Source: JAGVJT01 sp964513205
GTDB lineage: Bacteria > Pseudomonadota > Gammaproteobacteria > Legionellales > Legionellaceae
Assembly (NCBI GenBank): GCA_964513205.1
Contig: CAZELP010000004.1
Location: 62,001-126,000 of the forward strand
Reading direction: 5' to 3'
DNA: 64,000 bases
In this document: positions 19,049-28,167 of the stretch, piece by piece
Layout: each line of letters starts with the position of its first letter
How positions within the stretch are numbered: position 1 is the first letter of the stretch
The notes under the pieces: model-generated
What the model was told of the DNA's origin: nothing
Database searches by the model: none
The model's input: the letters and a program-made list of their open reading frames with translations, nothing else
Program-made: the position numbers and the translations under genes

Positions 19049-19730
19049 GACACAGCTCCTTTTTATCCAAATAACGATTGTCTTCTCTCACCACACGCGG
19101 AACAGTAACACGAGGAGCAATATCAACAGGCTCATAAATTACCTTCTGATGGGCTGCATCGTAGCGCATTTCAACATACCCGCTTAGTGGGAAATCTTTA
19201 CGGAATGGATGCCCGATAAAGCCGTAATCAGTTAAAATACGACGAAGGTCTGGATGTCCGTCAAATAAAATACCAAACATGTCATACACTTCACGTTCAT
19301 ACCAATTGGCACTTTTCCAAAGCAAATGCACAGAAGGGACAATCAGATGCGTTTCATCTAAATAAGTCTTAACACGAATACGGTGATTTTTTACAGTGGA
19401 TAAGAGATGATATACGACAGCAAATCTAGCTTTACTGTTTTCTTCGGTTGAAGCGTCCACAGAAACTGCACGAGAAAATCCTTGTGTTGTTGCCGCATCC
19501 GTATCCCAATCAGAATGACCATAACGAAGATAATCCACCGCTGTGACGTCGATGAGTTGGTCAAATTGGAAGCTTTTTTTGTCTTTTAGAGTCGATAAGA
19601 CAGCATATAAAGAGGCATGCTCGCAAGTCAATGTTACTTCTGCATGTGCGTGAACAATCGCACACGACTCACTCCACTGCGCCTCTAGCGCCTGTATCAA
19701 CTTTTCTGTTTTTGTCATGTTAGAACCCAT
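19041..19730 (-). CDS. nuoC: NADH-quinone oxidoreductase subunit C
   Basis: Peripheral-arm subunit of about 229 residues that braces NuoD and NuoI. The signature WYEREVYDMFGILFDGHPDL with RRILTDYGFIGHPFRKDFPLSG is unmistakable. Two ATGs are possible: one directly abutting the nuoB stop (19730) and one four codons in (19718). Neither has a strong ribosome-binding site, so coupling to nuoB is likely. A short insertion with Thr/Ala/Glu-rich sequence around residues 60-80 separates the N-terminal domain from the signature. Confidence 0.96.
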   Translation of the reverse strand: MGSNMTKTEKLIQALEAQWSESCAIVHAHAEVTLTCEHASLYAVLSTLKDKKSFQFDQLIDVTAVDYLRYGHSDWDTDAATTQGFSRAVSVDASTEENSKARFAVVYHLLSTVKNHRIRVKTYLDETHLIVPSVHLLWKSANWYEREVYDMFGILFDGHPDLRRILTDYGFIGHPFRKDFPLSGYVEMRYDAAHQKVIYEPVDIAPRVTVPRVVREDNRYLDKKELCRD

Positions 19731-20207
19731 TTATGCTTCTATCACTGATCTTTTTTTAATTTTGTTTTGCAATTGAATAATTCCGTACAACAACGCCTCT
19801 GCTGTTGGAGGACAGCCGGGCACATAAATATCTACAGGAACGATTCTGTCGCAACCTCGCACTACAGAGTAGGAATAATGATAATACCCACCTCCATTTG
19901 CACACGACCCCATTGAAATGACCCATCTGGGTTCTGCCATTTGATCGTAAACTTTACGAAGTGCTGGTGCCATTTTATTACATAATGTCCCCGCTACGAT
20001 CATGACGTCAGATTGACGAGGACTGGGACGAAAAATAACGCCGAAACGGTCTAAATCGTAGCGCGAAGCCCCCACGTGCATCATCTCAACAGCACAACAA
20101 GCAAGACCAAAAGACATGGGCCACATTGAGCCACTTCTTGCCCATCCGACAAGTTTTTCAACTGATGTTGTGACAAAACCTTTTTCTTTAAATTCTGTGA
20201 CTGACAT
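19731..20207 (-). CDS. nuoB: NADH-quinone oxidoreductase subunit B
   Basis: Subunit (158 residues) holding cluster N2, the last iron-sulfur cluster before quinone. The cysteine ligands appear as adjacent Cys in GLACCAVEMM, then MGSCANGGGYY and VPGCPPTAEALLYG. The gene lies 33 bases after nuoA and ends directly against the start of nuoC. Length and motifs are standard. Confidence 0.98.
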   Translation of the reverse strand: MSVTEFKEKGFVTTSVEKLVGWARSGSMWPMSFGLACCAVEMMHVGASRYDLDRFGVIFRPSPRQSDVMIVAGTLCNKMAPALRKVYDQMAEPRWVISMGSCANGGGYYHYSYSVVRGCDRIVPVDIYVPGCPPTAEALLYGIIQLQNKIKKRSVIEA

Positions 20208-20240
20208 GATGATATGCCTTGTGTATTCTAAAAACTAATT

Positions 20241-20597
20241 TTATTCCCACTCAAGCGCACCGCGCTTCCACTCATAGATAAAACCAACCACGAGGATCCC
20301 CAAAAAGACCATCATTGCCGAAAAACCAAACCATCCTAGTTTTCGCAGAGCCAATCCCCAAGGGAAAAAGAAAGCCGTTTCCAAATCAAAAATGATAAAC
20401 AAAATGGCAACAAGATAAAAACGGACATCAAATGGGATGCGAGCATTTTCAAACTCAGGAAATCCACATTCATAAGGTGCATTTTTTTCTGCATCAGGAC
20501 GATTCACAGAAAACAGCGACCCAGCGCCAAGCATAGCCAAACCCAGCACCAAACCAATCAAAATAAAGACAAGCACAGGTAAATAATTGGTTAACAT
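20241..20597 (-). CDS. nuoA: NADH-quinone oxidoreductase subunit A
   Basis: First gene of the complex I operon, a three-helix membrane subunit of 118 residues. Family features are NAPYECGFPEFENARIPFDVRF, in the loop beside the quinone cavity (written here in two conserved parts, YECG and FDVRFY), and LEWE at the very end. About 140 bases separate it from the tRNA-Leu gene upstream, which could hold a nuo promoter, but no convincing box pair was seen. Read-through from the secG-tRNA unit is also possible. Confidence 0.97.
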   Translation of the reverse strand: MLTNYLPVLVFILIGLVLGLAMLGAGSLFSVNRPDAEKNAPYECGFPEFENARIPFDVRFYLVAILFIIFDLETAFFFPWGLALRKLGWFGFSAMMVFLGILVVGFIYEWKRGALEWE

Positions 20598-20735
20598 AAC
20601 CTCGCCTTATATGAACCTTAGAACATGAACGAAAATTTTTGAAATATTTACTTCACAAACTCTGTACAAAAAACAACACCCAAAGATGTTAACAAAAAAC
20701 TGTGGCATCTGCTTTGCTGGTCTAGCATCACAAGA

Positions 20736-20820
20736 TGGTACCGAAGGTCGGACTCGAACCGACACGGCTTGCGCCACCGCCCCCTCAAGACGGCGTGTCT
20801 ACCAATTCCACCACTTCGGC
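20736..20820 (-). tRNA. tRNA-Leu (anticodon GAG)
   Basis: An 85-base gene read on the minus strand. The acceptor stem GCCGAAG pairs with CTTCGGT, the D-arm has GTGGAATTGGTAGAC, and the anticodon stem CCGTC/GGCGG encloses loop TTGAGGG with anticodon GAG. It has the long variable arm expected for Leu, the T-arm GGTTCGAGTCC, and an encoded CCA end. Its first base directly abuts the last base of the secG stop codon, so it must be cut out of a message shared with secG and its upstream genes. Confidence 0.97.
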
Positions 20821-21135
20821 TTACTCTTTCGTATGACTCTCTACAGGCATGGGTATACTCGACTCAACACTCGAAGGGAGAGCAAGTTCGTTTCGTGACT
20901 TATATTGTTTGGCCACAAGCGCAGACAACAACAAACTGGTCACAAAAAACCCCAACGCCAAACCACCTGTTAGTTTAAATAAAAAGCGGCCAGTTCCTTG
21001 GCTTCCAAATACGGTGCCTGACGCACCTGAGCCAAAACCAGCACCGACATCCGCACCTTTGCCATGTTGAATTAAAACAAGCCCAATCAAAACGATTGCG
21101 ATGCAAATATGCAAAATCACTAACAGTTGGTACAT
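20821..21135 (-). CDS. secG: Protein translocase subunit SecG
   Basis: Small two-helix subunit (104 residues) of the SecYEG channel. The pattern is typical: a first hydrophobic helix LLVILHICIAIVLIGLVLI, the loop QHGKGADVGAGFGSGASGTVFG, a second helix after GTGRFLFKLT, and a hydrophilic tail. It overlaps the end of tpiA by 16 bases and its stop codon directly precedes tRNA-Leu. The tpiA-secG-tRNA-Leu-nuoA order is one I associate with Legionella and Coxiella. Confidence 0.96.
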   Translation of the reverse strand: MYQLLVILHICIAIVLIGLVLIQHGKGADVGAGFGSGASGTVFGSQGTGRFLFKLTGGLALGFFVTSLLLSALVAKQYKSRNELALPSSVESSIPMPVESHTKE

Positions 21136-21869
21136 TTTACAATTTCCAAAAACGACTCAGCCCGCAATGATGCACCACCCACCAAGCCGCCGTCAATATT
21201 GGACATGGAAAACAAGGCGTGTGCATTTTTTTCATTTACACTTCCACCATATACAATCGGCAGTGAGAGTGCACTTTCTGCATCAACACTTGCAACCAAA
21301 TCACGAATAAAAGCATGAACATGTTCTGCTTCTTCGGGTGTTGCAGTTTTCCCGGTACCAATAGCCCAAACAGGCTCATAGGCAATGATACATTGCTTAA
21401 AATCAGTCTCGCGCTCATCTAAAATAGCACGAATCTGACGCTCTATAATTTGCTCAGTAAGACCTTTTTCTCGCTCGTCTAACGTCTCACCTACGCAAAG
21501 AACGGGTATCATACCATGATCTTTCGTTTGGTGGAATTTTTCTGCAACAATTTTTTCACTTTCATTAAAAAATTGTCGACGTTCGGAGTGGCCCACCAAA
21601 ACATACTGAGCACCGTATTCTTTTAACATATTCACAGAATGCTCCCCGGTATACGCTCCCTCTTCTTTGGCAGAAGCATTTTGAGCGCCGAACATCACTG
21701 GCGTATGTTCAAGTATGGTTTGTGTTAAAGGGAGATAAATCGCAGGAGGAAAGACCACACATTGCGCATCAGTCTGCGGAAAAGATTCGACGATTTCAGT
21801 CAGTAGACGCTGAACAAAATCTTTTGAGCCATGCATTTTCCAATTGCCCATTACCCATTTCAATCTCAT
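21120..21869 (-). CDS. tpiA: Triose-phosphate isomerase
   Basis: Glycolytic TIM-barrel enzyme, 249 residues, interconverting dihydroxyacetone phosphate and glyceraldehyde 3-phosphate in the cytoplasm. Active-site residues are visible: the N-terminal GNWKMHG with the catalytic Lys, VGHSERRQFF with the catalytic His, and the AYEPVWAIGTGKTAT segment with the catalytic Glu followed by the flexible loop 6. IVYGGSVN near the end binds phosphate. It starts within a 4-base overlap with glmM. Confidence 0.97.
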   Translation of the reverse strand: MRLKWVMGNWKMHGSKDFVQRLLTEIVESFPQTDAQCVVFPPAIYLPLTQTILEHTPVMFGAQNASAKEEGAYTGEHSVNMLKEYGAQYVLVGHSERRQFFNESEKIVAEKFHQTKDHGMIPVLCVGETLDEREKGLTEQIIERQIRAILDERETDFKQCIIAYEPVWAIGTGKTATPEEAEHVHAFIRDLVASVDAESALSLPIVYGGSVNEKNAHALFSMSNIDGGLVGGASLRAESFLEIVKCTNC

Positions 21870-23239
21870 GCATTCACCTTTCTATTTTTTTCTTTGGTGG
21901 AATTTTGAATCGATAAAATGTCATCCATAAATTGTTGTGCTTTGGACTTGATGTCATCTAAATCACGACCCTCTACCATAATGCGCAACACAGGCTCCGT
22001 TCCAGATGGACGCAATATGACTCGACCTTCTCCTGCTAATGATTGAGTCAATGCATCTAAATGCTTTCCAACACGCTCATCTTTCACCAAAGCTTTAGCA
22101 TGATCTGTTTTTAAATTTAAAAGCACTTGTGGTAATAAAGACATTCCACTGCAAAGACTGGAAAGAGAGCGGTCTTGTTTGATCATCATTGACATAACTT
22201 GCAGTGCCGCGACGATACCATCACCTGTTGTGGTTTTATCCAAACAGACGATATGACCTGAAGGCTCGCCACCAATACGCCAATCTAGCTTTTTTAACGT
22301 TTCCATCACGTAACGATCGCCAACAGCAGAGCGTACAAATGGAATTTTCATGGCCGCTAAAGCAAGTTCTAAACCATAATTACTCATTTCTGTACCCACA
22401 ATACCGCCCTGAAGCACACCGCGTTTTTGGCGATCTTGAGCTAACATGTACAGTACTTGGTCGCCATTCACCAACTCTCCTGCCGCATTGACTAAAATGA
22501 GACGATCGCCATCTCCATCCAATGCCACACCAAGATCGGCCTGATGCTCAAGGACTTGCTGCTGCAACAGTTCAGGTGCAGTCGAGCCTACTCCGCGATT
22601 GATATTAAAACCATCCGGTTTATTTCCTATCGCAATAACCTCAGCCCCTAATTCAGAAAATACATTCGGTGCAATGTGATATGTCGCACCGTGAGCGCAA
22701 TCAACGACAATTTTTAATCCCAATAGTCGCGATAAAGAGGGTATTGTTGATTTACAAAATTCGATATAACGCCCAGGAGCATCATTCACCCGTGACGCTT
22801 TTCCAAGCTGGGCGGAATCAACTGTGACTAATTTTTTATCTAATTCTTCTTCTATTGCACGTTCTATTGCATCATCAAGTTTGGTTCCTTCGGCAGAAAA
22901 AAACTTAACACCATTGTCTTCAAATGGATTGTGAGAAGCGCTAATCACAATGCCTGCACTTGCGCGCAAAGTTTGTGTGAGATATGCAACAGCCGGTGTT
23001 GGCATAGGGCCTAACAAGCGAACATCCGCACCAGCCGCAGATAAACCGGCCTCTAAAGCCGACTCTAACATATAGCCAGAAACCCTGGTGTCTTTGCCAA
23101 TCAATACTTTTTGACGAGCGCCATTGCGAAGAACACGCCCAACCGCCCATCCTAATTTCAGCATGAACTCAGGATTAATAGTCGATGATCCAACACGCCC
23201 TCGAATACCATCTGTACCAAAATATTTTCGTTGACTCAT
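21866..23239 (-). CDS. glmM: Phosphoglucosamine mutase
   Basis: Converts glucosamine 6-phosphate to glucosamine 1-phosphate for peptidoglycan and lipopolysaccharide precursors. The 457-residue protein starts KYFGTDGIRGRVG, has the phosphoserine loop ISASHNPFEDNGVKFF, the metal-binding loop DGDGDRLILV, the sugar-binding GGEPSGHI and the phosphate-binding RPSGTEPVLRIMVEG. The last 15 residues after the family end are a short Lys/Asn-rich tail. It overlaps folP and tpiA by 4 bases each, so the three are strongly coupled. Confidence 0.97.
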   Translation of the reverse strand: MSQRKYFGTDGIRGRVGSSTINPEFMLKLGWAVGRVLRNGARQKVLIGKDTRVSGYMLESALEAGLSAAGADVRLLGPMPTPAVAYLTQTLRASAGIVISASHNPFEDNGVKFFSAEGTKLDDAIERAIEEELDKKLVTVDSAQLGKASRVNDAPGRYIEFCKSTIPSLSRLLGLKIVVDCAHGATYHIAPNVFSELGAEVIAIGNKPDGFNINRGVGSTAPELLQQQVLEHQADLGVALDGDGDRLILVNAAGELVNGDQVLYMLAQDRQKRGVLQGGIVGTEMSNYGLELALAAMKIPFVRSAVGDRYVMETLKKLDWRIGGEPSGHIVCLDKTTTGDGIVAALQVMSMMIKQDRSLSSLCSGMSLLPQVLLNLKTDHAKALVKDERVGKHLDALTQSLAGEGRVILRPSGTEPVLRIMVEGRDLDDIKSKAQQFMDDILSIQNSTKEKNRKVNA

Positions 23240-24168
23240 TTTACTCCTCTCTCGTCCATTAGACTTGCATTTTCGGATGATAAACCCTCTGACTTGACTT
23301 GTAGTTCATCAACATTGTCCGATGCATTCTCCACGTGATGAATCATCATCAATGCGTCCTTTGTCGCGCGAATGTCGTGTGTCCGAATCAAACTCGCGCC
23401 ATGTAATGCAGCATAAACAGCCAATCCCAAACTTGCAGCAGAACGCTCGTGAATCTCTCTATTCAAAAGTTCACCAATCGTCGATTTACGCGAAGCGCCA
23501 TACAAGAGTGGAAACCCGTAAGTTCTAAACGATAGAAGATTCTTCGTCAATAGTAGATTATCAGAAGATGTTTTACCGAATCCAAACCCAGGGTCTAAAA
23601 TGAGATGGGCAGGAGAAATTCCGGCGGTAAGACATGCTTCAATTCGTGCTGTTAAAAATTGATGAATGCTCGACATTATGCCTTGCGGATAAGCAGGATT
23701 GATTTGCATTGTTTTTGGAGTGCCTTGTCGATGCATGAGACATATGGGAACTGCTGCATCTTTGGCGACAGACAAAGCGTCATCAGCAAGCAATGCATTG
23801 ACGTCATTGATCAGCACCACACCCGATTGAACTGCCTCAAACATCACTTTAGGTTTTGAGGTGTCAATGGAAAGCGCTACGTCAAAACGCGCACGAATAG
23901 ACTCTATCACAGGAATCACTCGTGCGAGCTCCTCATCAAGAGAAACAGTTGCAGCCCCAGGACGTGTCGACTCTCCGCCAATGTCAATTAGATCTACACC
24001 TTCTTTTATCATCTCCTCAACACGAAACAAAGCCTCTTTTTTTGAAAAAAAGCTCCCTCCGTCTGAGAAAGAATCTGGTGTGATATTTAAAATGCCCATC
24101 ACCAATGATGGGCTGCGTGGTGCTGTTGAGAAGTCTCGACACCACGCCAGAAAATCAAGACTATTCAC
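23236..24168 (-). CDS. folP: Dihydropteroate synthase
   Basis: Folate-pathway enzyme joining p-aminobenzoate to the pterin, the target of sulfonamides. The 310-residue TIM-barrel protein shows MGILNITPDSFSDGGSF, DIGGESTRPGA, SIDTSKPKV, NDVNA, DPGFGFGKTSSDN and GASRKSTIG in order. It runs about 30 residues past the usual end with a hydrophilic, acidic tail. The start lies 8 bases inside ftsH and the stop overlaps glmM by 4. Confidence 0.96.
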   Translation of the reverse strand: MNSLDFLAWCRDFSTAPRSPSLVMGILNITPDSFSDGGSFFSKKEALFRVEEMIKEGVDLIDIGGESTRPGAATVSLDEELARVIPVIESIRARFDVALSIDTSKPKVMFEAVQSGVVLINDVNALLADDALSVAKDAAVPICLMHRQGTPKTMQINPAYPQGIMSSIHQFLTARIEACLTAGISPAHLILDPGFGFGKTSSDNLLLTKNLLSFRTYGFPLLYGASRKSTIGELLNREIHERSAASLGLAVYAALHGASLIRTHDIRATKDALMMIHHVENASDNVDELQVKSEGLSSENASLMDERGVK

Positions 24169-26095
24169 TCGGCATTGTACCGTCAGAATTGCCTAAATGC
24201 ATTGGGTCACTGTGCTTAGGCTCAGCGATTTTCTCTTGAGCATCATTTTTTTCTTGATGAGATTTCATTGAATCCCAACCGGCTGGAGGTGAAGGGGGTT
24301 TTCCTGCCAAAATTTCTTTCAACTGCTCACTGTCTAAAGTTTCGTATTTAATGAGCCCTTCTGCCATCAAATGCAACTTATCCATTTGCTCCATTAAAAT
24401 ATGTTTAGCGCGATCGTAGTTTCTGTTGATAATCGAATGCACTTCTTCGTCAATTTGCTGAGCCGTGTTATCAGAAATCTCTTTATTTTGACTGACTGTT
24501 CGTCCTAAAAAGACTTCTCCCTCTTCTTGACCAAAAGTAAGCGGCCCCATTGAAGACAATCCCCAACTTGTCACCATTTTTCGAGCAATTTCAGTCGCAC
24601 GCATGATGTCATTTGAGGCACCAGTCGTTACATGCTCGACACCAAAGATTAACTCTTCCGCAACACGTCCGCCAAACAAACTTGCCAACTGGCTTTCAAG
24701 ACGAGATTTACTATGACTATATCGATCTTGTTCTGGTAAAAACATCGTCACACCTAACGCACGACCACGAGGAATAATTGTGACTTTATAAACAGGGTCG
24801 TGTTCTGGAACAAAAAGTCCAACCAAAGCATGACCCGCCTCGTGATAAGCGGTTAGTTTTTTCTCTTGCTCACTCATGACCATAGAGCGCCGTTCAGCGC
24901 CCATCATAATCTTGTCTTTAGCATGATCAAGCTCTGTCATGGTCACCCGAGCTTTATTGGCTCGAGCAGCAAACAAAGCAGCCTCATTAACCAAATTGGC
25001 CAAATCCGCTCCAGAAAAACCAGGAGTTCCTCTGGCAATTGACAAAACATCGACATGATTGTCCATGGGAACACGACTTAAATGCACACGTAAGATCTGC
25101 TCTCGTCCGCGAATGTCGGGCAATGGCACCACAACCTGACGGTCGAAACGACCAGGTCTCAGCAAAGCAGGATCGAGTACATCGGGTCGGTTTGTTGCAG
25201 CGATCACAATGACGCCTTCACTACCTTCAAAACCATCCATTTCAACCAATAGCTGGTTCAGTGTTTGTTCACGCTCATCATGCCCACCCCCTAAACCCGC
25301 ACCTCGATGTCGCCCAACAGCATCTATTTCATCGATAAAAATAATGCATGGAGCCTGTTTTTTCGCCTGCTCAAACATATCACGCACACGAGAAGCACCA
25401 ACTCCAACAAACATTTCTACAAAATCAGAGCCTGAGATGGTGAAAAAAGGCACTTTTGCTTCGCCCGCGACGGCTCGAGCCAGAAGTGTTTTTCCTGTAC
25501 CAGGTGAACCGACTAGCAAAACACCTCGAGGAATGCGTCCACCAAGATTTTGAAACTTACTTGGGTCACGAAGGAAATCAACCAACTCCTTCACTTCGTC
25601 TTTGGCTTCATCAACACCGGCCACATCCGCAAAAGTCACTTTCACCTGATCTTCACCAAGCAATCTCGCTCGCGAGCGACCGAAAGACATGGCGCCACGT
25701 CCCCCACCACCTTGCATTTGACGCATAAAAAAGACCCAAACGCCGATCAAAAGCAACATGGGGAACCAATTCACAAAAAGATGCAGCAAGAAACTTTCTT
25801 GAGGTTTCTCTTGGCCCATGACATCCACATTATTTTTTAACAGCTGTCCAAGCAATGCTTCATCAGGAAGTGGTTGATAGGTCACAAAACGACGATTGTT
25901 TTTCGTGATGCCTTTGATCACTTTTTCATCTTCAATCGCGACGGCAGAAACCGAACCTTGCTCAACCTCTTTAAGGAATTGGCTATAAGAAATTTTGTCA
26001 GCAACCGTGTTTCTCGGACCAAAATTGCTAAAAACAGAGACCAAAACTATCGCAATTATCAACCAAAGAAACAAATTTTTAATCATATCATTCAA
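24161..26095 (-). CDS. ftsH: ATP-dependent zinc metalloprotease FtsH
   Basis: Inner-membrane AAA+ protease that degrades damaged membrane proteins and regulators, 644 residues. Two N-terminal transmembrane helices (about 5-23 and 107-128) flank a periplasmic domain. The AAA module follows with Walker A GSPGTGKT, Walker B IIFIDEIDAVG and the second region of homology ATNRPDVLDPALLRPGRFD. The zinc protease domain has HEAGH. The Gly-rich linker QMQGGGGRGAMSFG is typical. MNDMIKN offers two starts three codons apart. It lies 39 bases after rlmE. Confidence 0.98.
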   Translation of the reverse strand: MNDMIKNLFLWLIIAIVLVSVFSNFGPRNTVADKISYSQFLKEVEQGSVSAVAIEDEKVIKGITKNNRRFVTYQPLPDEALLGQLLKNNVDVMGQEKPQESFLLHLFVNWFPMLLLIGVWVFFMRQMQGGGGRGAMSFGRSRARLLGEDQVKVTFADVAGVDEAKDEVKELVDFLRDPSKFQNLGGRIPRGVLLVGSPGTGKTLLARAVAGEAKVPFFTISGSDFVEMFVGVGASRVRDMFEQAKKQAPCIIFIDEIDAVGRHRGAGLGGGHDEREQTLNQLLVEMDGFEGSEGVIVIAATNRPDVLDPALLRPGRFDRQVVVPLPDIRGREQILRVHLSRVPMDNHVDVLSIARGTPGFSGADLANLVNEAALFAARANKARVTMTELDHAKDKIMMGAERRSMVMSEQEKKLTAYHEAGHALVGLFVPEHDPVYKVTIIPRGRALGVTMFLPEQDRYSHSKSRLESQLASLFGGRVAEELIFGVEHVTTGASNDIMRATEIARKMVTSWGLSSMGPLTFGQEEGEVFLGRTVSQNKEISDNTAQQIDEEVHSIINRNYDRAKHILMEQMDKLHLMAEGLIKYETLDSEQLKEILAGKPPSPPAGWDSMKSHQEKNDAQEKIAEPKHSDPMHLGNSDGTMPSE

Positions 26096-26134
26096 GATAA
26101 GAACCTCTTTTTAATGTCTTCCTAATTAAAGGTA

Positions 26135-26755
26135 CTACAATTTATAACCCTTCGCCAGTAGATAGGTTTCCCGGGAGCGTGGACGTGATGCAGCAGGCTT
26201 TTTGATGACAACCTGCTTAAAATCGGATCGAATGTGTTTCACTAATGCATCAAACCCTGTGCCATGAAAAACTTTCATAAACAATGTGCCATTGGGCTTT
26301 AGCAACAACTCGCAAAGATCAAACGCAAGCTCAGCAAGCCCCATTGCAGCAGGAATATCAACCCCAATATTTCCACTCATATTGGGTGCCATATCCGATA
26401 AAATAAGATCAGCACGCCCTTTTGGCACGACTTCAAGCAAAGCATCTAAAACAGACTGTTCAGTAAAATCTCCCTGAATGAATGTCACTCCAGGGAGCGC
26501 GTCCATGGGTAAGCAATCCAATGCAATAATTGCCCCTTTTCCATCCATTTTTTCCGCGACGTATTGAGTCCACCCACCAGGAGCAGCGCCTAGATCAACC
26601 ACAGTCGATCCCGGGCGAATCAATCGCTCTTTTTCGTCGACTTCTTTTAGTTTGTACACAGCACGACTGCGATATCCGTCTTTATGTGCTTGCTTGACAT
26701 AATGGTCATTAAAGTGTTCTTGTAACCAACGTTGACTACTTTTGGAGCGTTTCAT
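26135..26755 (-). CDS. rlmE: 23S rRNA 2'-O-ribose U2552 methyltransferase RlmE
   Basis: Heat-shock methyltransferase (also FtsJ/RrmJ) acting on the large subunit rRNA, here about 206 residues. From the ATG at 26755 it reads SKSSQRWLQEHFND and SRAVYKLKEVDEKERL with the catalytic Lys, then the SAM-binding VVDLGAAPGGWTQ, the catalytic Asp in LSDMAPNMSGN, and KVFHGTG with the second catalytic Lys. An upstream in-frame ATG would add 13 residues without family similarity. It heads the ftsH cluster. Confidence 0.96.
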   Translation of the reverse strand: MKRSKSSQRWLQEHFNDHYVKQAHKDGYRSRAVYKLKEVDEKERLIRPGSTVVDLGAAPGGWTQYVAEKMDGKGAIIALDCLPMDALPGVTFIQGDFTEQSVLDALLEVVPKGRADLILSDMAPNMSGNIGVDIPAAMGLAELAFDLCELLLKPNGTLFMKVFHGTGFDALVKHIRSDFKQVVIKKPAASRPRSRETYLLAKGYKL

Positions 26756-26855
26756 AGAATAAATTACACAAAGGTTTATCGGATATTTTTGCACTAAAAA
26801 TATCCATCAACATCCACAATGTCTGCATTATACCCAAGATTTTCAACAAAATATA

Positions 26856-26884
26856 TTGATTTTTTTTAAGAACTAAATTACAAT
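26856..26884 (+). promoter_or_regulatory. Predicted sigma-70 promoter for the 416-residue membrane protein
   Basis: TTGATT (26856-26861) and TACAAT (26879-26884) are separated by 17 bases, a good match to the sigma-70 consensus. The region is AT-rich, and the -10 box ends 32 bases before the ATG at 26917. The divergent rlmE start lies about 100 bases away on the other strand. Confidence 0.6.
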
Positions 26885-26916
26885 ACAAGACCAAAATGCG
26901 CAATTAAGAATCAATA

Positions 26917-28167
26917 ATGAATGCCCGTCAAGTCAAAAAGTTAACTGATGCTGTTTTTTTATACTTAGATGGCGAACGTTTAATCGTGACGGAAAGTATT
27001 CTCACGTCCATATCCGAAGAGACCGAGCAAGACGCCAAGCTCTTATACAAAAAAATACCCGTAACACGAACACTAGAAAAACGCATTTTAGAAACACTTC
27101 GAGTACCCCAAAATCAATATCAATTTTACGTTAATCAATCCAATTTACTCGAACTTTTGACGCATTTACACCAGGATGGATATGCCTCAGGACATCTTGG
27201 CTATTTTCTCGCGCTTATTGATAAAACAAAATATCATTTTTATCGCAGACTCGGACATGCAAGTATGCTTGCTTTTATATTTACCAATATTGGCGTTTTT
27301 TTTGCGCTAAAACGAGAAAAAGCGGTTGAAATTTTACAGTTTATCCTGAATCAACTGCCTCAGTTAGCATTACATTGGATCCAAAAAACATTTTCGCTGC
27401 CTAAAAATCTTACATTTATTGGATTGAGCTACAATTTGCTACGTTACTTCATGTTTTTGTATGATACGTTTTACCATGGCTTTTCAAATCTTCTACAAAA
27501 AATCACAGCTGTATCTTTTAGAACACTTGCAACAGGATTAAGCGTTGCCGCATATGGACTGATTTTTTCAGCATCCGGAATCGCAACGCCTCTGAGCGGT
27601 TTATTTTTCATTGCATCATCCTTTGTTGGCGCAATAGAAAGCTTCATTTCTTATTTGATGATTCGTTATCAACCCGCTAAAAAAGAAACAAATACAACGC
27701 ATGCATGGTTAAATCGAGCCGATGAAATTCGCGAAGAAAATCAAAAGCACTTTATAACCAAAGAAATGCTGTTTCGTGTATTTTTAGGACTGGTTGCCAC
27801 AGCGGTCGTCGCAGCCTGGTGTTTTTTCGCACCACAAACCATTGTGTTTACATTGATTTTTATGGGTACACTGATGTTATTGGCGCGGACAGAGTCTTTT
27901 GGTCTTTCCAAATTACAAGCAAACAACGCAAAACATCTACAAAAAATGCTTGAGAAAGAATATGACCTTTACAATCAGACCGATTTTGTCACACAAAACG
28001 TCGCCTCTAGAGACGCTGAAGGGCCTGATTCAACAGTCCCCACCTCAAAGCTTAATGCGATACCCGCGACAAAAATATCAAGATCAAGTGAACGATTTTT
28101 TCAGCCCTTGACGAATGCGTCCAGCAGTGAAATTGTTGATGCTGCCCGCGTCTCGCCTACTTTATAG
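26917..28167 (+). CDS. Unknown multi-pass membrane protein
   Basis: I do not recognise a named family. The 416-residue protein has a soluble helical N-terminal part of about 115 residues, a hydrophobic segment around 117-135, another near 168-187, a double helix at about 206-249, a charged loop of some 35 residues, and a second double helix at about 286-325. The last 80 residues are Ser/Thr-rich and probably disordered. This layout closely matches the unknown protein at 61008-62510 and the two may be distant paralogues. It has its own predicted promoter and overlaps the convergent adenosine deaminase gene by 11 bases. No signal peptide is seen. Confidence 0.85.
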   Translation: MNARQVKKLTDAVFLYLDGERLIVTESILTSISEETEQDAKLLYKKIPVTRTLEKRILETLRVPQNQYQFYVNQSNLLELLTHLHQDGYASGHLGYFLALIDKTKYHFYRRLGHASMLAFIFTNIGVFFALKREKAVEILQFILNQLPQLALHWIQKTFSLPKNLTFIGLSYNLLRYFMFLYDTFYHGFSNLLQKITAVSFRTLATGLSVAAYGLIFSASGIATPLSGLFFIASSFVGAIESFISYLMIRYQPAKKETNTTHAWLNRADEIREENQKHFITKEMLFRVFLGLVATAVVAAWCFFAPQTIVFTLIFMGTLMLLARTESFGLSKLQANNAKHLQKMLEKEYDLYNQTDFVTQNVASRDAEGPDSTVPTSKLNAIPATKISRSSERFFQPLTNASSSEIVDAARVSPTL

